Positions 1-5,146 of a DNA stretch of 5,146 nt are shown here, one piece after another. The notes beneath the pieces are model-generated. The model made no database searches, had not been told where the DNA came from, and saw nothing but the letters and a program-made list of their open reading frames with translations. This DNA comes from Nitrospirota bacterium. GTDB taxonomy: Bacteria; Nitrospirota; Thermodesulfovibrionia; Thermodesulfovibrionales; JdFR-85. Position numbers and translations under genes: made by a program. The stretch covers positions 1 to 5,146 of the forward strand of contig JAADHP010000053.1 in NCBI GenBank assembly GCA_013151785.1, in the 5' to 3' direction. Position 1 is the stretch's first letter; every line of letters starts with the position of its first letter.

Positions 1-196
1 GGCATTGACTGTACCCGTTTTAGAAATAGTTGAGAAAAGTAAGAATCCTCTTTTGGGAAAGCATAAATCTTGGCGCAGAATTCTATTGAAAGAAAGGCAA
101 CCCCATAGCCTTTTCATTATAGGTCGATGATGGAGGAGATTGACCGAGAATTATCTCACAAACATCGGATAGCTTAACGATTTCTCTATTCTTCAC
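1..196 (-). pseudogene. hsdS: Type I restriction specificity subunit HsdS, N-terminal part, interrupted and cut by window edge
   Basis: HsdS recognises the target DNA for a Type I restriction-modification complex. The minus-strand frame from GTG at 196-194 reads VKNREIVKLSDVCEII, then LGQSPPSSTYN and GLPFFQ. This is the usual opening of one HsdS group, where a first strand (VKLxDVCEI) is followed by GQSPPSxTYN and then GLPFFQGKAEFG. The frame stops at TAG (85-83) right after GLPFFQ, where the family normally continues. Beyond that point both other minus frames stay open to the edge. One reads KRGFLLFSTISKTGTVNA, which resembles the family's KGDILxS...G segment. The other reads IEFCAKIYAFPK, which resembles EFGKIYPxPK. 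A small deletion or frameshift near 83-90 is therefore likely. The GTG start overlaps the TGA of an HsdR tail remnant as GTGA, a classic coupled hsdR-hsdS junction. A GAGG at 210-207 could serve as ribosome site. The identity rests on motif memory, and most of the gene is outside the window, so its total length and further damage are unknown. Confidence 0.75.
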
Positions 197-219
197 GCCG
201 CCAGCACCTCATTTAACTC
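193..219 (-). pseudogene. Orphan C-terminal remnant of a second hsdR copy (ELNEVLAA*)
   Basis: The minus-strand codons from 219 to 193 read ELNEVLAA then TGA, identical in protein to the last eight residues of the complete HsdR ending at 1810. At DNA level 196-219 matches 1813-1836 at 21 of 24 bases. The three differences are third-position synonymous changes (GCG/GCA, TTA/TTG, GAG/GAA). An in-frame TAG lies immediately before it (222-220), so no coding sequence remains upstream and similarity ends there. The TGA overlaps the GTG of hsdS by the GTGA arrangement, which indicates that this is where hsdR originally ended. It is best read as the stump of a diverged hsdR allele left after the present hsdR-higBA segment was placed here. 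Chance similarity is possible for so short a stretch, but the adjacent hsdS start makes it unlikely. Confidence 0.7.
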
Positions 220-265
220 CTATAAAGTAGTTCGGCAGGGATTAACGGATGTCCACACCTGCCTT
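220..265. other. Short spacer between higA and the hsdR/hsdS junction
   Basis: These 46 bases separate the higA stop from the hsdR tail remnant and mark one boundary of the interposed toxin-antitoxin segment. They contain a six-base inverted repeat (GGCAGG at 234-239, CCTGCC at 258-263) with an 18-base loop. On the minus strand no T-run follows, so a factor-independent terminator is not supported. No gene is seen. If a cassette was inserted, one junction lies here. Confidence 0.35.
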
Positions 266-1402
266 TCAGAAATTTACAGCCCTCTTTATCTTCTTAATCT
301 GTCTTTCAACATAATACTTCCCTGGAATAAGCTCTGAAACACTGGTCTTGTATCTGTTCAGATTTCTTCTTGATAACCATCCATAATGCTGAAGCACGCC
401 TACAAGAATTGCAGGATTTATTTTTAGTTCATCTGCACCATTAAGCACCCTTTTTTGAGAGATATATTTTTTGAAGGGTTCAAAATATTTCAAAATCCTG
501 TCTGTTTTCAGCATCTTCTCAGCGAATTTGTTTGCCTCTTCTTCCTCTTTGGTTGTTAAATCATCCAGATTATCTATGAAAAAGTCATCCTGGTTTCTCA
601 GATGCAGCAATATATGGCCTATCTCATGGGCAATTGTGAACCAGAAGTTATCCACCCTGTCATATCTTTTCGTGTAAACCATCACAGGATTGTCTCCATC
701 AAAAAAACATGCACCGTCTACATAGGTCTTCTGTAAATGGCTTAAAACAAAAAACTTTATCCCGGCTTCATTTAAGGCTTCAAGGAGTAATTTGACCCCG
801 TTGACGGATGCTGTATACTGATGGAAATCCGTTGCCAGGGAATCAAGTTTGAGCTTATTGTAAGGCTCAGCTTTAAAATACTTTGCACATTTTTTTGCCA
901 TCCTAAACCATGTCAGTGCATAGTATTTGTTATATTGAGTGAAAGCCCCGGACTTTCTGAAATTCGGCATACCATCTCTATCCATAAAGGAAAGGTCCAT
1001 CTCTTCAATACCCCAGAACCGCTTAACCTGTTCTATCAATCCATTGGTATCCCTGATTTTATCCAGCCAGCCTTTCTTTATCATTTCATTTACAGGCATT
1101 CGCTTATATATTTCCGCCCTGATTTCCACATCTTTTGCTTTGGAATCCTCATCCTTTAATCTCAATCTATAATTCGTGTCAAGATTTATCCAGTACTGAG
1201 GCGATTGTCCAAATGCCCTGCTCAGGAGCTTTGCCATCTCTATGGTTATGGACTGTTTGTTCTGAGTAAGTTTGTTTACAGACTTCAGAGAGACGCCTAA
1301 AATGCTCGCAAGGTCTTCCTGCCTCCAGTTACGGGCCTCCAGTTCTTCTTTAACAAATTCTCCCGGCCCTATGTTTAAGAAAGGTTTATATTTTACTGCC
1401 AT
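266..1402 (-). CDS. higA: HigA-type antitoxin: Xre HTH repressor fused to ImmA/IrrE-like zinc metallopeptidase domain
   Basis: This protein of 378 residues is the likely antitoxin and autorepressor of the HigB toxin encoded just before it. Residues about 10-75 form an Xre/HigA-type helix-turn-helix (PGEFVKEELEARNWRQEDLA, then LGVSLKSVNKL, then FGQSPQYWINL). That last motif is typical of HigA antitoxins. After a linker of about 170 residues comes a peptidase-like domain of the ImmA/IrrE type (old DUF955). It has AHEIGHILLHL with H259, E260 and H263 as the zinc-binding HExxH, and a downstream EEEANKFA with E289 as the probable third ligand. The motif is intact, so protease activity is possible, but none is shown. 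The ATG at 1402-1400 follows the higB TAA after two bases, indicating translational coupling. A stand-alone HigA is usually about 90-110 residues. Longer Xre-ImmA fusions are a known class and can be annotated simply as ImmA/IrrE metallo-endopeptidases. The antitoxin role is inferred from domain and context. Confidence 0.88.
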   Translation of the reverse strand: MAVKYKPFLNIGPGEFVKEELEARNWRQEDLASILGVSLKSVNKLTQNKQSITIEMAKLLSRAFGQSPQYWINLDTNYRLRLKDEDSKAKDVEIRAEIYKRMPVNEMIKKGWLDKIRDTNGLIEQVKRFWGIEEMDLSFMDRDGMPNFRKSGAFTQYNKYYALTWFRMAKKCAKYFKAEPYNKLKLDSLATDFHQYTASVNGVKLLLEALNEAGIKFFVLSHLQKTYVDGACFFDGDNPVMVYTKRYDRVDNFWFTIAHEIGHILLHLRNQDDFFIDNLDDLTTKEEEEANKFAEKMLKTDRILKYFEPFKKYISQKRVLNGADELKINPAILVGVLQHYGWLSRRNLNRYKTSVSELIPGKYYVERQIKKIKRAVNF

Positions 1403-1404
1403 GG

Positions 1405-1716
1405 TTAATCTCCATAATGTTTTGAAATCTCTAAAATATAGACTGTCCCTTTAGTCCTTTCCTCATCCTCCCATTCAATCTCAATCTCTAACCTGTATTT
1501 ATTATCCAACCGCAGGGAAAACCTGGCTTCAAAACCCTGCAGACGTTCAAAATTCAATGAGGGTGTCTTCCATAAGTCGTATATATCGACAGCAGCCTCT
1601 ATTTGCTGTATTCTCATAAAAAATTTCTTGATAACCCCGGGAGGCAGTGCATACTTTCTGGTCTTTCCTTTTTGATAAAGATGAACAAGGTGTTTGTTCC
1701 TGAATCCAATCTGCAA
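1405..1716 (-). CDS. higB: HigB/RelE-superfamily toxin (probable ribosome-dependent mRNA interferase)
   Basis: This protein of 103 residues has the length and layout of HigB-like toxins. The N-terminal strand and helix (MQIGFRNKHLVHLYQKGK) are followed by LPPGVIKKFFMRIQQIEAA. Then come LNFERLQGF, the central FSLRLDNKYRLEIEIEW strands, and a C-terminal VYILEISKHYGD that corresponds to the family's VxIxxYH end. HigB toxins cleave mRNA on the ribosome, and basic residues plus the terminal His (H100) are the usual functional positions. Those residues are present, so the toxin looks intact. The start is TTG (1716-1714). An in-frame TAG lies two codons upstream, and the nearest ATG is in another frame, so TTG is the only supported start at this end. 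The toxin-first order and two-base gap to higA match the HigBA type. The operon has its own promoter in the 93-bp gap after hsdR. A ParE/RelE relative with a different target cannot be excluded. Confidence 0.87.
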   Translation of the reverse strand: MQIGFRNKHLVHLYQKGKTRKYALPPGVIKKFFMRIQQIEAAVDIYDLWKTPSLNFERLQGFEARFSLRLDNKYRLEIEIEWEDEERTKGTVYILEISKHYGD

Positions 1717-1728
1717 GATCTAATCCTC
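1714..1728 (-). promoter_or_regulatory. Ribosome binding site and TTG start of higB
   Basis: GAGGA on the minus strand (1728-1724) lies seven bases before the TTG codon. This supports initiation at TTG despite the absence of an ATG. A weak start on the toxin, with ATG on the antitoxin, would favour antitoxin excess; that last point is inference. Confidence 0.65.
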
Positions 1729-1740
1729 ATCTTATTTAAT

Positions 1741-1769
1741 AGTTTAACCAGGATTTAAAAAAATGTCAA
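1741..1769 (-). promoter_or_regulatory. Sigma-70 type promoter of the higBA operon
   Basis: On the minus strand a perfect -35 box TTGACA (1769-1764) is followed by a 17-base spacer and a -10 box TAAACT (1746-1741, four of six consensus bases). Transcription would start near 1734, about 17 bases before the higB start codon. It lies in an AT-rich gap after the hsdR stop, so the toxin-antitoxin pair can be expressed independently of hsdR. Sequence match only; no start site is measured. Confidence 0.72.
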
Positions 1770-1794
1770 GTTAAATTTAACCTGAAAGGTTAAA
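1743..1794. promoter_or_regulatory. Probable HigA operator: repeated TTTAACC/GGTTAAA half-sites
   Basis: Three exact copies of one 7-mer surround the promoter. TTTAACC at 1743-1749 overlaps the -10 box. TTTAACC at 1776-1782 and GGTTAAA at 1788-1794 form a perfect inverted repeat with a 5-base centre, just upstream of the -35 box. GTTAAATTTAAC at 1770-1781 is a second, overlapping perfect 12-bp palindrome abutting the -35 box. This layout suits dimeric repressor binding and HigA autoregulation. The 1776-1794 hairpin could in principle help end the hsdR transcript, but it is AT-rich and has no strong T-run after it in that direction. Confidence 0.6.
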
Positions 1795-1809
1795 ATGCAA
1801 TATTACATT

Positions 1810-4617
1810 TTACGCTGCCAGCACCTCATTCAATTCATCCATGATCACCCACAACTCCTCTCCAAACACTTGATAGACCTTGCCCAACCCACCTTCAGGC
1901 TTGAACGGAACAGAATCGAAATCATCCTTTTCAATACCGAGACTTCCAATAATATGGTCTTTAATCATTTCAAGCCAGTGTAGCTGTTCTTCGGTAAAAT
2001 TTTTACTGCCTGTCTCCTGCTTTGACAGCCATTCATCATACCTTTTCTGAACATGCTCTGCAAAAGGCTCCAGTTCAGCCTCCTGATGCAGAGCAAATCG
2101 AATTAATGAAACCAGATCAGTGAGTATCTTCTGTGCACTTGCCCCCCTTACCTTCGACTTTTCAAGGGCTGCATAGGCATCCCAGAGTCGGTCAATCTGC
2201 CAGAGGTATGGGGGCTTTTCTATTATGCTCGCAAGCTCTTTGATCTGCTCAAAGCGGAGTCTATCCTTGTAGGGTTTACTATACAGTATCTGCAGGGCGG
2301 TTATCTCATCTTTATGATCTTTGATAAATTGCTCAAAAGAGGTCACCATACCTTTAGCTTTTTCCAAAGCCTCAGCACTGAATCCCACTTCTGTGACTTC
2401 ATCTTTACTTACAGTATCAATCGTCTGCTCGATAGTTTTATGTAATTCAGCAAGTTTCTTGCGCAGCTTCGGATTATGGAGAGGTTTGACAGCTTCTGTT
2501 TTCATTTTGTCAGCAGCCTGCTTGATCTGTTCCTCAGTAGGCCTGCCTGTCTCACTTTGTTCGGTGCAGGCAAGTTCTATATGATTGTCAGGATTGACTG
2601 CCTGAACAAGATCGCCTGTCAATTCTTTAAGGCTTTTACCCCCGCCGAGTTCCTTAATTTCAGCCTTATCCTCCGGACTTATCTTTTTATCCATTCTTGC
2701 AAGTCTTCCGGCTATGGATGAAAGGACATCATTCTCAATATTTCCGAGCGCAACGGCCTGAAGAAGCTTTTCCAGGGAAACACTTCTCTTCTTTTCCAAG
2801 GGACGTGAATCAGTCTTGTCCTTCTCACAGACACCCACAGCATCGACAATGATGAAATGTGTTTTGCTTTTGGCATCAGGAGTTACCGACTGCAGATCAT
2901 TGTCATTAATAACCCGCACTCCACGTCCTTTCATCTGCTCAAAATAGGACCTGGACTTTACTGAGCGGAGGAAAAGAACTATCTCCAATGGTTTTACATC
3001 CGTGCCTGTGGAAATCATATCTACAGTCACTGCAATTCTTGGATTGTAACAGGTTCTGAATGAGGCTATAAGGTCATCCGTACTCATGCCGGTTGTTTTG
3101 TACGTAATTTTCTGGGCAAATTCATTCCCTTTCCCAAACTCTTCCCTGACAATCTTGACGATATCCTCAGCATGTGAGTCATCTTTGGCATAAATGAGGG
3201 TCTTTGGTACCTCTGTACGTCCGGGAAATATCTCGGCAAAGAGTTTATCCCTGAACGTCTTAATGACTGTCCTGATCTGGTCTATTGACACTACATCCTT
3301 ATCAAGCTGGTTTGCATTATATTCCAGCTCCTCATCCAGCCTTTCCCAGCGAACAGTGCGTGTTTCACGGTCACGTATGTCAACATAGTAGCCTGCTTCA
3401 ACTCGTGAGCCACCTTGGGTAATTTGTGTGCGAATCCGGTAAACGTCATAATTTACATTGACCCCATCAGCTACAGCCTGCTCGTGGGGATACTCCATGA
3501 CTAAATTCTGACGAAAGAAGCCAAAGGTCTGCTTGTTGGGAGTAGCCGTAAGCCCGATAATAAATGCATCAAAATACTCAAGAACCTGACGCCACAGGCC
3601 ATAGATCGATCTGTGGCATTCATCGGTAACGATGATATCGAAGGTCTCAGGAGGAATATCACGGTTATATTCTACAGGCGGAGGTTCTTTATATAGATCA
3701 CTATGGTCAAAAATTGATTCCTCATCAAGCTCTTCATCAATTTCCTCACCTTTAAGTATGGAATACAATCTCTGGATAGTAGAGATGCATACCCGTGCGG
3801 TTTTATCTATCTGATTTGATTTAAGCTGCTGGACTATATATTCTTCGGTAAACTTGAAAGGGCTGTATGGAGATTCAAATTGCTTAAATTCTTTGAGAGT
3901 CTGGCGGCCCAGATTAGCCCTGTCAACGAGAAACAAGACCCGTTTGGCTTTGGTAAATCTGATGAGACGGTAGATGAAATTAACAGCCGTAAAGGTCTTA
4001 CCGCTTCCTGTAGCCATTTGGATAAGGGCACGCGGACGATTCTCAGCAAGAGATTTCTCAAGATTCTTAATTGCTCTGGTTTGCGCAGGCCATAGGCCTT
4101 CCTCACTGAGCGGCGGCATGTGGCGGAGGCGTTCACAAAGGGTTTTGCCTCGAAAGCCATACTCTTCATGTGCTTCTGCAGCCTTATCAAATTCAACTTT
4201 CTCATCGAGCCATTCAGCCAATGTTTCAGGACGGTGAAAAGAAAAAACCTGACGAGAGCGGGCGTCAGGTTCAAGGTAATTGGTAAACCTGGTTTCTACG
4301 CCGGTTGATTGATAACAGAATGGTAAAGGATTATCCCAGGCAGGCAAAACATCTGGAAGGCCCTGGCGATATTTTTCAGATTGGATTTCAACTCCGGTAA
4401 GAGTAGTGCCTACCTTTTTCGCTTCAATAACTCCGGCAGCAAGGCCATCTATATAGAGGAGATAATCAGCATACCCATAGCCCTGTTTCAGGGGGAACTC
4501 CCGTATAGCAACGCCTTTATGGGCATGAATATTGACATGATTAATGTCCTGGACGACCCATCCAGCTTTCACCAACATTTTATCAATTTCTTGTCTGGCT
4601 TTTTCCTCTGGAGTCAA
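1810..4617 (-). CDS. hsdR: Type I restriction endonuclease R subunit (HsdR)
   Basis: HsdR is the DNA-translocating nuclease of Type I restriction-modification complexes (R2M2S). This copy of 935 residues is full length. The N-terminal nuclease domain (about 1-150) shows a PD-(D/E)xK core with D51 in GYADYLL and E65-A66-K67 in VIEAK. The SF2 helicase follows: Walker A TGSGKT (203-208), DECH (332-335) in IVTDECHRS, TATP (357-360), STGTDVKP (536-543) and QMKGRGVR (561-568). The C-terminal part (about 760-935) resembles the EcoEI R C-terminal domain and ends VFGEELWVIMDELNEVLAA. All catalytic motifs are intact. The start is TTG (4617-4615), directly preceded by an in-frame TAA, so a longer N-terminus is impossible; MTPEEKARQEID is the expected family N-terminus. 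No hsdM is in the window and the nearby hsdS is broken, so activity would need partners elsewhere. The last eight codons are repeated at 193-219. Confidence 0.95.
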   Translation of the reverse strand: MTPEEKARQEIDKMLVKAGWVVQDINHVNIHAHKGVAIREFPLKQGYGYADYLLYIDGLAAGVIEAKKVGTTLTGVEIQSEKYRQGLPDVLPAWDNPLPFCYQSTGVETRFTNYLEPDARSRQVFSFHRPETLAEWLDEKVEFDKAAEAHEEYGFRGKTLCERLRHMPPLSEEGLWPAQTRAIKNLEKSLAENRPRALIQMATGSGKTFTAVNFIYRLIRFTKAKRVLFLVDRANLGRQTLKEFKQFESPYSPFKFTEEYIVQQLKSNQIDKTARVCISTIQRLYSILKGEEIDEELDEESIFDHSDLYKEPPPVEYNRDIPPETFDIIVTDECHRSIYGLWRQVLEYFDAFIIGLTATPNKQTFGFFRQNLVMEYPHEQAVADGVNVNYDVYRIRTQITQGGSRVEAGYYVDIRDRETRTVRWERLDEELEYNANQLDKDVVSIDQIRTVIKTFRDKLFAEIFPGRTEVPKTLIYAKDDSHAEDIVKIVREEFGKGNEFAQKITYKTTGMSTDDLIASFRTCYNPRIAVTVDMISTGTDVKPLEIVLFLRSVKSRSYFEQMKGRGVRVINDNDLQSVTPDAKSKTHFIIVDAVGVCEKDKTDSRPLEKKRSVSLEKLLQAVALGNIENDVLSSIAGRLARMDKKISPEDKAEIKELGGGKSLKELTGDLVQAVNPDNHIELACTEQSETGRPTEEQIKQAADKMKTEAVKPLHNPKLRKKLAELHKTIEQTIDTVSKDEVTEVGFSAEALEKAKGMVTSFEQFIKDHKDEITALQILYSKPYKDRLRFEQIKELASIIEKPPYLWQIDRLWDAYAALEKSKVRGASAQKILTDLVSLIRFALHQEAELEPFAEHVQKRYDEWLSKQETGSKNFTEEQLHWLEMIKDHIIGSLGIEKDDFDSVPFKPEGGLGKVYQVFGEELWVIMDELNEVLAA

Positions 4618-4629
4618 TTAACCATCCTT
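4615..4629 (-). promoter_or_regulatory. Ribosome binding site and TTG start of hsdR
   Basis: AAGGA on the minus strand (4629-4625) lies seven bases before TTG. The preceding codon in the same frame is TAA (4620-4618). An out-of-frame ATG at 4625-4623 gives only Met-Val-Asn before a TGA (4616-4614) that overlaps the TTG, a possible but unproven coupling minicistron. Confidence 0.65.
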
Positions 4630-4757
4630 GCAGCGATTCCAAGTACAGGTGATGAGTTCAAAATTCCATTTTATGTAAGAGCAACCCTCCGTGGAAATTC
4701 TCTTTAATACTACTTGGTTTCAGGCAATAATTTCAACAAAACAGTGGGAGGGTTGGA
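4618..4757 (-). other. hsdR leader region with no supported gene
   Basis: No complete gene is visible. One minus frame is open for 33 codons (4719-4621), ends in the TAA next to the hsdR start, and contains the peptide WNFELITCTWNRCKDG. It lacks a good start codon and I do not recognise it. It could be the tail of a lost gene or mobile element, or chance. The region also holds the candidate hsdR promoter and ribosome site. Confidence 0.35.
4707..4736 (-). promoter_or_regulatory. Candidate promoter for hsdR
   Basis: TTGAAA (4736-4731) is separated by 18 bases from TAGTAT (4712-4707), 90 bases before the hsdR start codon. Both boxes are imperfect. It is offered because it lies between the inverted-repeat element and hsdR, where a promoter would be expected. 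Read-through from the secB-like gene is the alternative. Confidence 0.3.
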
Positions 4758-4899
4758 GGTCTGGTCTCAACATTTGACATTTGACTGCAGCCAACCCATG
4801 GTTATCATTTGAAAATGCAGTTGATAATGGCAGGAAACTGGAAGGAAAATGTTAAAAGTGGTAACGATAATGAGAAATGTTGAATGTTGAGACCTGACC
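4758..4899. mobile_element. MITE/REP-like element with 25-bp imperfect inverted ends
   Basis: The left end (4758-4782, GGTCTGGTCTCAACATTTG then ACATTT) matches the reverse complement of the right end (4875-4899) at 22 of 25 bases. Each arm contains a tandem 7-mer pair: CATTTGA twice at 4771-4784, and AATGTTG twice at 4876-4889. The inner part (about 92 bp) encodes nothing visible but holds a small TTATCA/TGATAA inverted repeat (4802-4807, 4822-4827). The outer motif GGTCAGGTCTCAACATT resembles sequences I associate with RAYT (Y1 transposase)-linked repeats in environmental bacteria; this is recollection, not a search. No transposase is present, so it would be non-autonomous. It ends 8 bp from the secB-like stop codon and could also act as a transcript-end hairpin. 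Confidence 0.6.
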
Positions 4900-4907
4900 C
4901 CTAAGGA

Positions 4908-5146
4908 TTATCGTGTTCTTTTGCCTTGTGGTTTCCTTACAGGTTGAGCCTTTTTTTTCACCAGCTCAATAAAGTTTACAGAGGGAAGGATGAATTTGCC
5001 ATGAAGACAATTGGCGGTAGCCTGTGCCACGATTCCTCTTGCAGTTCCGTACAGGATCACGAGGCCGTTTAACCCTATCATTTTTTTTATTGTTTCCTCT
5101 TCAGTTCCCTCCGGGAAACTGAAGAAGCCGTTAAGTTTTAAATGTA
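4908..5146 (-). CDS. SecB-like export chaperone, C-terminal part, cut by window edge
   Basis: The minus frame entering at 5144 is open for 78 codons and ends at TAA (4910-4908). It reads LKLNGFFSFPEGTEEETIK, then LNGLVILYGTARGIVAQAT, then GKFILPSVNFIELVKKKAQ and a basic tail KPQGKRTR. This fits the C-terminal half of the SecB fold: a strand, a long helix with the family's NGxxILYxxxRxxxxxxT pattern, and the LPxxNFxxL motif. SecB-type chaperones keep client proteins unfolded. Some diverged members serve as chaperones for toxin-antitoxin pairs (for example Rv1957 with HigBA in Mycobacterium). The protein lacks a visible zinc-binding SecA-contact tail, and its basic end is unlike classical SecB, so it is likely a diverged relative. 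It shares strand with hsdR and higBA but lies about 3 kb from the toxin. The N-terminus is outside the window. Confidence 0.72.
   Translation of the reverse strand, partial: HLKLNGFFSFPEGTEEETIKKMIGLNGLVILYGTARGIVAQATANCLHGKFILPSVNFIELVKKKAQPVRKPQGKRTR

Noticed and set aside
234..263. GGCAGG/CCTGCC inverted repeat after higA as a terminator
   Set aside because: Only six base pairs with an 18-base loop and no following T-run on the minus strand.
821..1159. 112-codon plus-strand open frame within higA
   Set aside because: It is antisense to the higA linker, lacks domain signals and a ribosome site, and is typical of a chance opposite-strand frame.
1776..1794. Perfect 7-bp inverted repeat after hsdR as a terminator
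   Set aside because: The stem is AT-rich and no strong T-run follows directly in the hsdR direction; its repeated half-sites around the higBA promoter fit an operator better.
3834..4274. 146-codon minus-strand open frame inside hsdR
   Set aside because: It overlaps the helicase-coding part of hsdR in another frame, shows no recognisable domain, and is explained as a shadow of the long gene.
4381..4707. 108-codon plus-strand open frame spanning the hsdR 5' end and leader
   Set aside because: It runs antisense to the conserved HsdR nuclease domain and has no family-like sequence or convincing ribosome site.
4758..4899. CRISPR-like or tandem repeat array
   Set aside because: There are only two inverted arms with doubled 7-mers, no regularly spaced direct repeats and no spacers.

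Overview
The window holds a minus-strand cluster of defence and stress genes from a bacterium, probably Gram-negative. Moderate base composition, the SecB-type chaperone fragment and RAYT/REP-like inverted repeats suggest something like Nitrospirota or Desulfobacterota, but this placement is an inference and not secure. All convincing genes are on the minus strand, so transcription runs from high to low coordinates.

Right to left. (i) 4908-5146: the last 78 codons of a SecB-like chaperone gene running off the right edge; it has no visible start and is easily missed. (ii) 4758-4899: a roughly 140-bp non-coding element with 25-bp imperfect inverted ends, each built from two tandem 7-mers, ending 8 bp beyond the secB-like stop. 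(iii) 4618-4757: the leader of hsdR, with a weak candidate promoter and a clear ribosome binding site before a TTG start. (iv) 1810-4617: a complete HsdR, the nuclease/translocase subunit of a Type I restriction system. (v) 1717-1809: a compact control region with a near-ideal sigma-70 promoter covered by TTTAACC/GGTTAAA half-sites. (vi) 1405-1716 and 266-1402: a toxin-first HigB-HigA toxin-antitoxin operon with a 2-bp gap. The antitoxin is an Xre repressor fused to an ImmA/IrrE-type zinc metallopeptidase domain. (vii) 193-219: a second, orphan copy of the last eight HsdR codons plus stop (ELNEVLAA*). Its TGA overlaps, as GTGA, the GTG start of (viii) 1-196, an HsdS specificity-subunit N-terminus interrupted by a stop/frameshift after 37 codons.

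Reading: an ancestral hsdR-hsdS junction overlapped by four bases, and the higBA operon now sits between a full-length hsdR and that old junction. The two hsdR tails differ at three of 24 bases, all synonymous third positions. This points to a diverged coding copy of hsdR left behind by recombination or cassette insertion, not to a fresh target-site duplication. With hsdS apparently broken and no hsdM in view, the restriction system cannot be shown to work from this window, while the toxin-antitoxin genes look intact and have their own promoter. Both hsdR and higB start with TTG, and each has an in-frame stop just upstream.
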